DNA of 64,000 nt from Bacillus_BA fengqiuensis (GTDB lineage: Bacteria > Bacillota > Bacilli > Bacillales > Bacillaceae_H): NCBI GenBank assembly GCA_030813035.1, contig JAUSTV010000010.1; one strand, given 5' to 3'. The notes beneath the pieces are model-generated. The model had not been told where the DNA came from. It saw only the letters and a program-made list of their open reading frames with translations, and did not search any database. A program made the translations under genes and the position numbers. Positions within the stretch are counted from its first letter, which is position 1. Each line of letters begins with the position of its first letter. Below are positions 32,224 through 41,311 of this stretch, one piece after another.

Positions 32224-32648
32224 TTTACACTAACAACCTATTGTCTTGACTTAAAAAATCCCCGTATGCCCATCGCGTAATATGAACAAAGTCCTTCAAT
32301 TATTCGCTTAGCTATTAATGCTTGTGAAAATACCTTATTCACATGAAGAGTAACTGAAGGAATCGCGAAAATAGAATAATCTACTTGGTCTTTCATGATT
32401 TCAAACACCTCTAAATATAGGTATTTTTCACTATTTTATAGTCATTATTTGCTTATAGATTGGACAAGTGATATGGTGATTTTAAACCATTTTACTTTTA
32501 ATACAATAAAGATTTAAAGGAGCTGTAACTTCAAGGGAGATAGCAAGGTTAAATCTTCTTAGAGGTTGCAGTTTTTTAAATCCTTTTATTACTTGTGAAA
32601 TGGTTGAAAATGAATATGTACATAAGGTGCATTTTAGGAGGATTTTTA
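32224..32648. other. Intergenic region including the long cspA leader
   Basis: Cold-shock genes usually have long 5' leaders that fold differently in the cold. The 130 bases before the cspA start (for example GGAGCTGTAACTTCAAGGGA near 32520) would form this leader. No other gene is visible. Confidence 0.5.
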
Positions 32649-32849
32649 ATGGCAACAGGTAAAGTTAAATGGTTTAATGGTGAAAAAGGTTTCGGATTTA
32701 TCGAGATTGAAGGTGGAGAAGATGTATTCGTACACTTCAGCGCTATTCAAAGTGAAGGATTCAAAACTTTAGATGAAGGTCAAGAAGTTGAATTTGACAT
32801 TGAGCAAGGTCAACGTGGACCTCAAGCTGCTAACGTACGCAAAATATAA
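32649..32849 (+). CDS. Cold-shock protein
   Basis: The protein has 66 residues, one cold-shock domain. Start at 32649 after TTAGGAGG; the frame upstream is leader. RNA-binding motifs KGFGFIEI (RNP1) and VFVHFSAI (RNP2) are present. It binds single-stranded nucleic acid as an RNA chaperone in the cytosol. It is followed by a hairpin at 32873-32895. Confidence 0.96.
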   Translation: MATGKVKWFNGEKGFGFIEIEGGEDVFVHFSAIQSEGFKTLDEGQEVEFDIEQGQRGPQAANVRKI

Positions 32850-32872
32850 TAGATAATATTTAATTGAAAGAA

Positions 32873-32895
32873 AAGAGAAGGACTTCCCTTCTCTT
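32873..32895 (+). terminator. Terminator of the cold-shock gene
   Basis: AAGAGAAGG pairs with CCTTCTCTT; a CT-rich stretch with TTTTTC follows. Confidence 0.7.
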
Positions 32896-33053
32896 CATCC
32901 CTTTTTCTTCGTTACTAATGCAGTAACCCACTCACCCGAGTGAGCAATTTGATCAACATGATAGCCCTTTTCTATGTATAAAACTAACGTCTCTTTATCG
33001 TTCCATTCGACCATGCCTGATAACAGCAAGTGGCATTGAAATTGTAAATTCAT
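32895..33053 (-). pseudogene. Short ORF, probable C-terminal remnant of a larger protein
   Basis: A 52-codon frame (MNLQFQCHLLLSGMVEWNDK, then ETLVLYIEKGYHVDQIAHSG and EWVTALVTKK) has protein-like composition but no ribosome site. It reads like the end of an enzyme gene whose front is lost. I cannot name the family. Confidence 0.35.
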
Positions 33054-33190
33054 GTAACATGTCAATCATCCTAACTTTCAAAAACCTCTTAAAAAAATGA
33101 TCGTATAAAATCACCTGTTTTAAACCCCACACCATTTTAATCCAATTTTCGTATCTTTTACATATTCCCAGGACATTTCGTCAACAGACC

Positions 33191-33232
33191 AAAAAAGCCT
33201 TCATCCCTCGTTTCCCAGAGATGAAGACTTTT
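33191..33232 (-). terminator. Terminator directly after the pseudo-tRNA
   Basis: On the minus strand AAAAGTCTTCATC pairs with GATGAAGGCTTTTTT. It follows the tRNA-like sequence as expected for a former tRNA transcript. Confidence 0.75.
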
Positions 33233-33290
33233 GACTCCAACTAGGTTCGAACCAGCGAACTCTCCCTGTCAAGGTCGTTATTGGAGTAAG
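33231..33290 (-). tRNA. Pseudo-tRNA-Val(GAC) lacking the D-arm
   Basis: The minus strand carries an acceptor-like stem ACTCCAA/TTGGAGT followed by CA, an anticodon region CCTTGACAGGG as in tRNA-Val(GAC) of Bacillus, and an intact T-arm CTGGTTCGAACCTAG. About 20 bases that should form the D-arm are missing and the anticodon stem no longer pairs fully, so it cannot be a working tRNA. It is a remnant. Confidence 0.68.
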
Positions 33291-33463
33291 ACTATATCAA
33301 CTCCAATGAATAAACATCTATATAATCATATTTATATAACAATAATGTGCGTTCCAATCGTTTTGAAATGGAGACATTTAAGGTATACATATCGTTTGTT
33401 TTAGAGAAATTAAAAAACTAAGTATATTCTACATCAGTCTGCCATCAACACCTATAGAATTAT

Positions 33464-36061
33464 TTAAAAAGAAACAGGGTTGTCATAATTTCTAATATTA
33501 TCTTTATCTAAATACCTCTTTCGTATTACAAGCTGAAAGCCAATAAAAACACACAAACTAACAACTGATATGATAAATCCTTGTTTAAAGCCTGGCGGGA
33601 CATATGACATCGATATCGTATGTGTTCCCTCTTGTATAGGAATTAACATAAAAGCTCCCATTGCGATTTTAGGCTTCACCTTTACATCATCCACTTTTAC
33701 CGTCCAGCCACGATCATGAGGAATTGATAGAAATACCAATCCATCCTTTTCATTAGATATTGACGCAGTAAAAGTTCGACTCGTCCAGTTAGTAAATGTC
33801 ATAGGTTCTTGTTTTAATGTTTTAATTGCTTGTGAATACAAGGCTGTATTTAATCCATAAAACTCAAGCTCTGTAGCATTAAATGCGGCAGTGTTTAACA
33901 AAAGCGTCACAGTCACTTTTTCATTCTCAAACAAGCCAAGTTCCAATGTACCTTTATTAAAAATAGTAAGATATTCTTCTAGCTCTTGCCCGTTTACAAA
34001 TACTGTTACACTTTCATTATTTTTGGATGCTGCCAAAAGATAAAGCTGTTGTTTTCCCTTAATATCCAGCGTGTACTGAATCATTCCTTGTTTATCCTCA
34101 TTACGTTTCACCCACATGGTTTGTCCTTCTTTTTCCCTCGCTTCTATATTTTCAAGCCTTTCTTCTTTTATGGAGAGAGCTTTAAAATAAGAGGCGCTTG
34201 AACCAACCATTTGCTGCAATATTTTGTTCTGTAAATCAAATGGATTCACTCCATTTTCAATAACAGCTGGGGCACTTTTCACATAATATCCGATAGGTAA
34301 CGCATTATCATTTTGATATACAGTATAATTGGCATCAACAAGACCTTCCACTTCGAAAAAGCCAAACCTGTCCATATTTGGGGTCTCTTTCATGAAATAC
34401 TTTAAGCCTAGGAGAGAATCGGCTACAAGGGTACCTCCTTTGTTCGTATACCACTTCTCATAATAGGTCGTATACCCAAGATCATCCATAGCTTTAACTG
34501 TATCTTGGTCAATCATCGAGCTGAAATGCTTAAAGCCCTTAAAATCGTACCGTAAAGGTCCATTTTTTCTAAATAGCGGCTCTTCAACTTCAGCTCGATA
34601 AATAGAGGAATCATATTCCCTCAACTGTTGAGCAATCCCTTCAATTTGATTCCCTTCTAAAAAGGCATCTCTATTGATCGAGGGAGACTCTTCCCTAACA
34701 TACTTTAACATGTGATAGCCATTTGCTGTCATATCGAAAACAACCAAGCAAAGTAGCATCACATTCACTATTTCTTTTTTTGATGGGTGATAGACTTTCA
34801 AAATAAGCAAGATAACAAAAACAGTTAATAAGAATAAATGGATCATTAATGCTCGTTCTGTCATGGAGCTAAATGACTGTTTCTGAACAAAGATAGCTAC
34901 CGTAACCAGAAAAACATAGGCAGCGATAAGTTTTGGTGCTTCCGCCTTTTGCAGATTTTGAAATACTCTATAACTCAAATATACTATGACAAACGAAAAC
35001 AAAAACGAATATCGATATGGATACAGGTTAGGTTGATCAAACGCATGCCATATAAGATTTAAAGCAGGTACTTCAAAGCTGAATAAAAAAAGGAAAAAGA
35101 TGCTCAAATAGACAAGCTTTTCTTTATAGGTTATTCCTTTTATAAATAAGAAAAGACAGGTTAACAACAAGGGTAAAGTCCCAGCATAGATGTTCGGAAT
35201 CCCATTAACAATTGAACTGTATGAGCCAAAGAAGAACTTCCCAACGAGTTGTAAGGAAGGGAAGAGGAATTCCCATTCAGGAACAATCTCCATTTTATTC
35301 ACGCTCTCATTAAGAGCTAAATACGTTGGAAACAGGATAAAAGCTGATAATCCCGCTGCTATAAAGGTCGAGACCATAAATAAGGAAAATAACCGGATCA
35401 CCTTAGTCCCTATTTTTACTTCTTGGATAACTTTTGCAAGAAAATAAAGAAAAACAAATATTCCAACCATATAAGCAACGTAGAAGTTAGATATAAATAA
35501 TAAAGCTAAAGAAATGGTGAAAAGTACCGTTTTCTTTTTATGAACGAGTTGATCCACCCCTATTAAAATAAGCGGTAAATAGATGAGTGCATCCATCCAC
35601 ATAATGTTTAGAAAATAAATGATGACGTAAGACATTGTGGCATAAACCGTTGAGAAAACAACCATTTCAAGCTTTGATGCTCCTAACGCATACCGCACAT
35701 AAAAGCTCATAAACAATCCCATGAATCCGACTTTTACTAACACGAGAAAAGCAAGAGCCTCTGGCAGATACTCTCGCTCAAAAAGAAGAACAATGGGAGA
35801 AAAAAAACTCGATAAATAGTATCCAACCAAGCCCAGAAAGTTCGTTCCAAGACCTGCCTCCCAGCTATAAAAAAAGTTCTTATCCCCTTTAAATATGTCA
35901 TAATAGTTATAAAAGTAATGAATATATTGCCCAAACATATCTTTAATCAAAATCGTATTTTCTCCAAACGGATAAATACCGTTAAAAATAAAGATGGTAC
36001 CCATACAACAAAAAGGCACTAAAAATGAAAGGATATGAAAATAAATAGAACGATTTTTCAT
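33464..36061 (-). CDS. yfhO: YfhO-family multi-spanning membrane protein
   Basis: The protein has 865 residues. More than ten hydrophobic segments occupy about residues 10-470 (GIYPFGENTILIKDMFGQYIH near the N-terminus is typical of YfhO), then a large extracellular part, and a last membrane helix at the C-terminus before a short basic tail. In related bacteria YfhO is a glycosyltransferase-like protein that decorates lipoteichoic acid using lipid-linked sugars. RBS AGGGG precedes the start. It stands alone downstream of the levanase gene. Confidence 0.9.
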   Translation of the reverse strand: MKNRSIYFHILSFLVPFCCMGTIFIFNGIYPFGENTILIKDMFGQYIHYFYNYYDIFKGDKNFFYSWEAGLGTNFLGLVGYYLSSFFSPIVLLFEREYLPEALAFLVLVKVGFMGLFMSFYVRYALGASKLEMVVFSTVYATMSYVIIYFLNIMWMDALIYLPLILIGVDQLVHKKKTVLFTISLALLFISNFYVAYMVGIFVFLYFLAKVIQEVKIGTKVIRLFSLFMVSTFIAAGLSAFILFPTYLALNESVNKMEIVPEWEFLFPSLQLVGKFFFGSYSSIVNGIPNIYAGTLPLLLTCLFLFIKGITYKEKLVYLSIFFLFLFSFEVPALNLIWHAFDQPNLYPYRYSFLFSFVIVYLSYRVFQNLQKAEAPKLIAAYVFLVTVAIFVQKQSFSSMTERALMIHLFLLTVFVILLILKVYHPSKKEIVNVMLLCLVVFDMTANGYHMLKYVREESPSINRDAFLEGNQIEGIAQQLREYDSSIYRAEVEEPLFRKNGPLRYDFKGFKHFSSMIDQDTVKAMDDLGYTTYYEKWYTNKGGTLVADSLLGLKYFMKETPNMDRFGFFEVEGLVDANYTVYQNDNALPIGYYVKSAPAVIENGVNPFDLQNKILQQMVGSSASYFKALSIKEERLENIEAREKEGQTMWVKRNEDKQGMIQYTLDIKGKQQLYLLAASKNNESVTVFVNGQELEEYLTIFNKGTLELGLFENEKVTVTLLLNTAAFNATELEFYGLNTALYSQAIKTLKQEPMTFTNWTSRTFTASISNEKDGLVFLSIPHDRGWTVKVDDVKVKPKIAMGAFMLIPIQEGTHTISMSYVPPGFKQGFIISVVSLCVFIGFQLVIRKRYLDKDNIRNYDNPVSF

Positions 36062-36236
36062 TTAATAACCCCTGACTTCTCTCGTTTCTTTTATAAGGAA
36101 TTTTTTTGAGACAAGAAAAATAAAATTAATTAAAAAGAAATTTGTCATTTTTCATGCTCCAGTAAAGTCCCTTTTTATACTAATATGTTTCATGATAATG
36201 ATAAAATCAAAGATTAGCAATTGCTGTTACATAAAA

Positions 36237-36279
36237 ATAGAGCATAAACCTTCATAAATAAAAAGGTTTATGCTCTATT
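36237..36279. terminator. Terminator downstream of levB
   Basis: AATAGAGCATAAACC pairs perfectly with GGTTTATGCTCTATT around a 13-base loop, downstream of levB in its transcription direction. A run of ten C at 36308-36317 lies between it and the gene. Confidence 0.8.
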
Positions 36280-36335
36280 CGTGCTATATCAAGATGGATA
36301 GGATAGTCCCCCCCCCCATCCTGTCCAATCCATAA

Positions 36336-37934
36336 TCAATTAAAATGCTTGATTGTCATATTTTTAAATACCGCTGTTCCGCCTTCGGCGAAGAGGGTAA
36401 TGCCCTGATCCGCTGCATCAGGAAAGATTACATTTGAATGAACAATCTTTCCGTCATCCACAAAGACTTCAATACTGGATGTATCAACAAGAATTTTTAA
36501 GTGAACGTTCTGTTTGCTGCCATCGAAGGGAGCTTTGCTTTCTAAGTATCGTCCGATTTTATCAGGGTGCCCTGTAAAGGCTCGATTGACATAGGAGTAT
36601 GGCTGTTCGGTAAAAACACCGACCTCAATGTGCCTGTCTTTATCAGCTGATTCCCGAAGCCTTATGCCTGCATTTTTGAGCTCTGACCAGGAAATCTCTG
36701 TTTCCAGTTGATATACATCACCTGATACTTTCAAAGTTTCAGAGCCATTTACGTTCATTTGTTCAATATAGTCTGTCGAATATGTCAGAGCATTGATCGC
36801 TCCGATTGGCTTTGAAGCTAAATAATATTGATTGCCGCCCTCATGCTTCAGCTCAATTTGGCGAACAATCGAATCCATCCCGTTAAAACCCTCTTCCATT
36901 GTCGGGGTATCGTGCGCATAATCCCATTTATTCATCCAAGCGAGAGCATATCGCCTCTTCAATTTATCGCTTGCTTTTCCATCCTCAAACGTTACTCCGC
37001 CATACCAGTCAAAACCATAATCCAACCATTTGGGTTCGGAGTGATTAGGGGAAAATTCCCTTCCATTAAAATCTCCAGTCCAGTACGCATAAGTGTTTGG
37101 CCTACCAATCGCTTCTCCATTTGCACTGACGCCCAGCACCCATCTTAATGTTCCGTTATTTGCCTGCATCAAATAAAAATCCGGGCACTCCACGGTCCCG
37201 ATATTTTCCGTAAAGAAGCTACTGGTGTAATGCCAGTTTTTCAAGTTATGAGACTCATAAAACCCTACTTTCGATCCTTCTGCCATGACCATTACCCATT
37301 TATGATGGGTGCTGTCCCAGATGATTTTCGGATCCCTAAAATCCTTTGTTCCGGGATTTGGCATAATCGGGTCGTCGCTGTAAGAGGTAAACGTTTTTCC
37401 GTTGTCTTTGCTGTACCATAGAAATTGTTCCTGCTTTCCGTCATTGGCTGAGGGCTGGGTGACAATCGCCACAATGGCGCCTTTTCCAAATCCAGCTGTA
37501 TTTTCCGAGTCGACAACGACAGACCCCGACCAAGGATCTCCATTTTTGTTCGTATATTTTGGAATGGCAATTCCTTCATCATTCCAATGCACTAAATCTT
37601 CGGACGCGGCATGCCGCCACTCCGTACCATTTCCGTTTGGATAGTCCCGATTGTAAAGGTAATAGTAATGGTATTTTCCCCCATAGTAGATAGGCCTTTG
37701 AGGGTCGTTCTTCCATTTATCCGGCACGGTAAAATGATATTGTGCCCGGTATGAATGTTCTTTAGTTGTTGTTGATTTCTGCGGCTTATTTATAGGCTTT
37801 ACTTTATTTATGTTATTTGACTTGTAGTCTTGGTAGGAAATGAATCCTATTACACTCGCTAGAGACAAGCATATCATCAATAAACCCAACACCAACAGCT
37901 TATAACCTTTCTTTTTATATCTTTTTTTGTTCAT
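36336..37934 (-). CDS. levB: Endolevanase, GH32
   Basis: The protein has 532 residues and matches Bacillus subtilis LevB along its length. An N-terminal hydrophobic segment (residues 12-33) exports or anchors it. The five-bladed propeller of GH32 follows with catalytic Asp77 (KWKNDPQ), the transition-state Asp201 (DFRDPK) and acid/base Glu249 (VECPD), then a beta-sandwich domain. It cuts levan into oligosaccharides. It lies behind sacB in the same direction, as in B. subtilis, so polymer synthesis and breakdown are co-regulated. A hairpin at 37979-38008 between the genes may lower its expression. Confidence 0.95.
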   Translation of the reverse strand: MNKKRYKKKGYKLLVLGLLMICLSLASVIGFISYQDYKSNNINKVKPINKPQKSTTTKEHSYRAQYHFTVPDKWKNDPQRPIYYGGKYHYYYLYNRDYPNGNGTEWRHAASEDLVHWNDEGIAIPKYTNKNGDPWSGSVVVDSENTAGFGKGAIVAIVTQPSANDGKQEQFLWYSKDNGKTFTSYSDDPIMPNPGTKDFRDPKIIWDSTHHKWVMVMAEGSKVGFYESHNLKNWHYTSSFFTENIGTVECPDFYLMQANNGTLRWVLGVSANGEAIGRPNTYAYWTGDFNGREFSPNHSEPKWLDYGFDWYGGVTFEDGKASDKLKRRYALAWMNKWDYAHDTPTMEEGFNGMDSIVRQIELKHEGGNQYYLASKPIGAINALTYSTDYIEQMNVNGSETLKVSGDVYQLETEISWSELKNAGIRLRESADKDRHIEVGVFTEQPYSYVNRAFTGHPDKIGRYLESKAPFDGSKQNVHLKILVDTSSIEVFVDDGKIVHSNVIFPDAADQGITLFAEGGTAVFKNMTIKHFN

Positions 37935-37978
37935 GAATACTCACCACGCCTATTATCATTTCTGTAGTATATAAAAAA

Positions 37979-38008
37979 GAAAATGCCTGCTGAAACAGAG
38001 GCATTTTC
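37979..38008. terminator. Hairpin between sacB and levB
   Basis: AAAATGCCT pairs with AGGCATTTT and T-rich sequence follows on both strands. It may terminate part of the sacB transcripts before levB. Confidence 0.65.
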
Positions 38009-38044
38009 TTTTTTTATTTGATGTGTAGGGGGAGACACACCTTA

Positions 38045-39508
38045 TTATTCGTTAATTGTTAATTGTCCTTGTTCAAGGATACTATCTTTAACAACAGAAG
38101 TTTTTGACCCATCAATGTTAAGTAAAAAGCTTGGAGCAAAAGTAGAATGGTGATCTTCAAAGTAGCCTCTGTTTGTCATATAGCTTGTAATTACTACATT
38201 ATCACCTTTAACTTGCGGAATGGCAAAGTGAGCATAAGTCCAAGTAATATCATATGGATTCAGATCCTGATGCAGTACAAGTCCTGTATCATTTAATGGC
38301 TTGTATGGACCAGTCAAAGAATCAGAAACGTAACCTAACATGTAAATGTCTTCTTTATCAATGCCATCAACGAACATTTTAGCTCCTCTTGAGCTTGTGA
38401 ACATATACCATTTACCATCCTTTTTAAATACATTCGCCCGTTCAATTTCATCTGTTACTGTATTAGAAGCAATTAATGGTTTCATGACTTTTTTCAATGT
38501 ATAATCATCATTTAATTCAATGATACCTAGTGCACCATTTGATAATGAAGAACCATATTTGCTTGGGCTTTGAAGCAATTCAGCTCTTTCTGCTTCGAAG
38601 AACTTTTGGCTGCCGCCATAAAATGCTTTATTATTAAACTGTTCTTCACCTTGGTAACCAGCTTCTGTTCCTGTATTTGCTTCAAATACAAGGTATTTTT
38701 TACCGTTGTCTTCTACATAATGAGGATCTCTTAATGTATGGTTATCATCAAAGTTTCCGTTACCGAATGCTTGGTTCATGGTTTGATAGTATTTACCATC
38801 CCCATCAAAGATTGATTTGAAATCTTCTACTCCATCCACTTTAAGTGTATTAGCGTCTGGTTGAGATACATTGATTTGAGCTGTTGTTAATGTTTGTTTA
38901 CCAAAATATCCTTTTGATTCATCCCAGATTGAGCGATTTGTATAGAACAAGCGAACTTTTCCATCAGAAGTTAAAGTTGCAGATCCAGACCATTCTTCAG
39001 CTTGATTATGAAGAATAGGATCATTTGTATTATATTTATCGCTGTCTTTAAATACTCTTCCAGCACATTTCCAAGCGTCAATTGAATTATCGCCTACTTT
39101 TTTATAAAACAAGTAAACAAATGTGTCCGATCCTCTTTTAGGGTCGCCTGCTAAACCAAATACGATTTCGTAGCCATTATAGGTTGCCGCTGTGCCATCA
39201 GCATTTTGTAATGGCCAAGTATCCCACACGTCTAATTCAATTTTGTTGCCATTCTCATCATACTTGATGGCTGAAGCAACGTTCTTGATTTTTGATGCAT
39301 CGAATTGAGGTACTTTAAATTGTTCATTTGTTTGTTGCGCAGGTATTTTCAACGCATCAAAACGTGTAATGTGAGAAAAGCCATAATCTTCTTTGTAATC
39401 CATACTGTCTTTTTGCTGCGCAAATATTTGCGGTCCGCCAGCCCCTACTAATATTGCTGTACTGAATGTTACTGCAGCTGCTTGCTTAGCCAATCTTTTG
39501 AAGTTCAT
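38045..39508 (-). CDS. sacB: Levansucrase, GH68
   Basis: The protein has 487 residues. A signal peptide (residues 1-30, ending IFA) directs secretion. The GH68 catalytic residues are present: nucleophile Asp96 (VWDTWPLQ), Asp261 (LRDPHY) and acid/base Glu356 (DEIER). It splits sucrose and builds levan. AAGGAGG precedes the ATG. The leader shows a TATAAT near 39600 but no clear -35 box, and I find no SacY-type antiterminator/terminator overlap. The AraC-type regulator upstream (41312-42490) is the likely activator instead; this is inference. Confidence 0.96.
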   Translation of the reverse strand: MNFKRLAKQAAAVTFSTAILVGAGGPQIFAQQKDSMDYKEDYGFSHITRFDALKIPAQQTNEQFKVPQFDASKIKNVASAIKYDENGNKIELDVWDTWPLQNADGTAATYNGYEIVFGLAGDPKRGSDTFVYLFYKKVGDNSIDAWKCAGRVFKDSDKYNTNDPILHNQAEEWSGSATLTSDGKVRLFYTNRSIWDESKGYFGKQTLTTAQINVSQPDANTLKVDGVEDFKSIFDGDGKYYQTMNQAFGNGNFDDNHTLRDPHYVEDNGKKYLVFEANTGTEAGYQGEEQFNNKAFYGGSQKFFEAERAELLQSPSKYGSSLSNGALGIIELNDDYTLKKVMKPLIASNTVTDEIERANVFKKDGKWYMFTSSRGAKMFVDGIDKEDIYMLGYVSDSLTGPYKPLNDTGLVLHQDLNPYDITWTYAHFAIPQVKGDNVVITSYMTNRGYFEDHHSTFAPSFLLNIDGSKTSVVKDSILEQGQLTINE

Positions 39509-39979
39509 CGTCTTCCTCCTTGAATATGTATTAGTAAGATAAGAAATGGATAGTAATAACTAGCAGTAATACCACCGCATTTCCTTTATTAATTAGAATT
39601 ATAGAGGAGTGCTGATTTAGTGGGTATGGCATAGATTGATTGGAATTTAGTCTTATATTGATTTAGAAAACTCGGCATGGCCGTTCTTTGGCCATGCCGA
39701 GTTTTCTAAACCTAAGCGGATGCCGCCCCCCTTGCGGGGTTGGCACCATCCGCTTAGGTGAACCTTTAAGGGTTTATTCTAGTTGTCTGGATGCCCTATT
39801 GTGAACGTCTCTCGATGGGATAAAGATGTGTGGAGTTATTAACTGATATATAAAACAAAAATGCCCCCAAAAGGAGGCAAAAAAGAAAATATGAAAATTG
39901 CAGGAAGCAAGTGGTCGAGTTATGTCGGGATTATCTTATACATTTGAACTAACAAATGCAGGACAGATTCCAGAAGAGT
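39509..39979. other. sacB promoter region and two large hairpins
   Basis: 39662-39710 is a perfect 21-base-pair stem (TTTAGAAAACTCGGCATGGC and its complement, loop GTTCTTT). 39711-39758 is a second stem (CCTAAGCGGATG/CATCCGCTTAGG with inner GC-rich pairing). They lie between the binding-protein gene and sacB and probably terminate the regulator transcript. No gene is visible. Confidence 0.75.
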
Positions 39980-41263
39980 CTATTCCATATTTAACTTTGC
40001 CTTGTCCCAAGATTTCTGAAACTCATGCAGTAATTGCTCACGATTAAGCTGCTTTCCAACATACAATTGCATCGCCAGTCCAAATTCTTCTCTGACGCCA
40101 ACCGGGAAGTTAAACCAGTTGGAATCTACGGTTTTCCCTGCTTGATAGTAAGCAATCGTTTCATTGGCAAGCGGTCCTATATTTTCCATTTTTATGTTTT
40201 TAAACGCAGGGATAAATTTGAACTCCTCGGTCATAAACCTTTTCCCCTGCTCGGAAGAAACCATCCAGTTTAAAAACTTCTTCGCTTCTTTTTTCTTATC
40301 CGGTGTTGTTTGTTTGTTGACAACCCAATAGTTCGGTACGTTTACGACTAAAGCGTCATTCTTCTTTTCATCATTAATGGGCAGCGGCAGAAATCCGATA
40401 TTCATATTCGGCGATAGTTGGTCAATCATCGGCTGAACCCAGTTTCCTTGCTGAATCATCGCTGCTTTTCCCGCGGCAAATAAGCTGACTTCCATATTGT
40501 AATCTGTTGTGAGCGGATTATCATTTCCATATTTTAATGTGACATCGAGGAGATTTATGGTGTCTTTGAACGTTTGATTGTTATAAATCTTTTCTTTCCC
40601 GTCATTTAATCCTTTTATAAAAGCGTTTGGATCTTCTTGCTGCGCAAAGGCAATATTCAACAGATGAACACCCAGCTTCCACTCCTCGTAATATCCGGTG
40701 GCGAAAGGCGTTATGCCCGCTTTTTGCAATTGTTCGGCTGCTGCTATTAATTCGGTCAACGTTGTTGGGGGCGTTTCAATATCTGCCTTCTTAAATAAAT
40801 CTTTATTATAGATGAATCCGTACCCTTCCAGGTTAAGTGGCATTCCGTAAATTTTATGATCAAATGTCATTGGTTTTAAAGTATCTTGGTATGCATCTTC
40901 AACCCATGGCTGGTCCGAAAGATCCTCCAAATAGTTCTTCCACAGTACGGCATTTTCGTACCCGGTGTTCGTGAAAATATCCGGGCTATCGCCAGCAGCA
41001 ATCTGTGCCTTCAAGTCCGTTAGGTCATCAGCAGCACCGCCTACAGTGTGGATTCTAATATCAACATTTGGATGTTCCTTTTCATAAACGGCTGCCATTT
41101 GTTCAAACTGCGTCGAAATCTCCACTTTTGGATTTCGGATATCCAGCGTAATCTTTTGTTTTGGGGTTTCTGCTTCTTTTCGGTCAGGCTCTTTTATCGT
41201 AGTCCCGCAGGCTGAAAGTGATATACTCAAGATTGCCGCTAAAACGATGCGTAATGGTAACAT
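39980..41263 (-). CDS. Extracellular solute-binding lipoprotein (sugar family 1) of a sensor cluster
   Basis: The protein has 427 residues with a lipobox LSAC (Cys19). The fold of family-1 sugar-binding proteins is visible (VEISTQFEQMAAVYEKEHPN, AAGDSPDIFTNTG, YGMPLNLEGYGFIYNKDLF, AAGKAAMIQQGNWV). It follows the AraC-type regulator gene by 49 bases and has no permease or ATPase genes nearby. It therefore more likely presents a sugar to the membrane kinase of 42567-44345 than takes part in transport, like the binding-protein/LytS/YesN systems known for xylose. The ligand could be sucrose or levan fragments, given sacB-levB next door. Confidence 0.9.
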   Translation of the reverse strand: MLPLRIVLAAILSISLSACGTTIKEPDRKEAETPKQKITLDIRNPKVEISTQFEQMAAVYEKEHPNVDIRIHTVGGAADDLTDLKAQIAAGDSPDIFTNTGYENAVLWKNYLEDLSDQPWVEDAYQDTLKPMTFDHKIYGMPLNLEGYGFIYNKDLFKKADIETPPTTLTELIAAAEQLQKAGITPFATGYYEEWKLGVHLLNIAFAQQEDPNAFIKGLNDGKEKIYNNQTFKDTINLLDVTLKYGNDNPLTTDYNMEVSLFAAGKAAMIQQGNWVQPMIDQLSPNMNIGFLPLPINDEKKNDALVVNVPNYWVVNKQTTPDKKKEAKKFLNWMVSSEQGKRFMTEEFKFIPAFKNIKMENIGPLANETIAYYQAGKTVDSNWFNFPVGVREEFGLAMQLYVGKQLNREQLLHEFQKSWDKAKLNME

Positions 41264-41311
41264 TTTCTCACCCCATTTATGTCTTATAAATTAGCAATTA
41301 GGGCGTATGTG

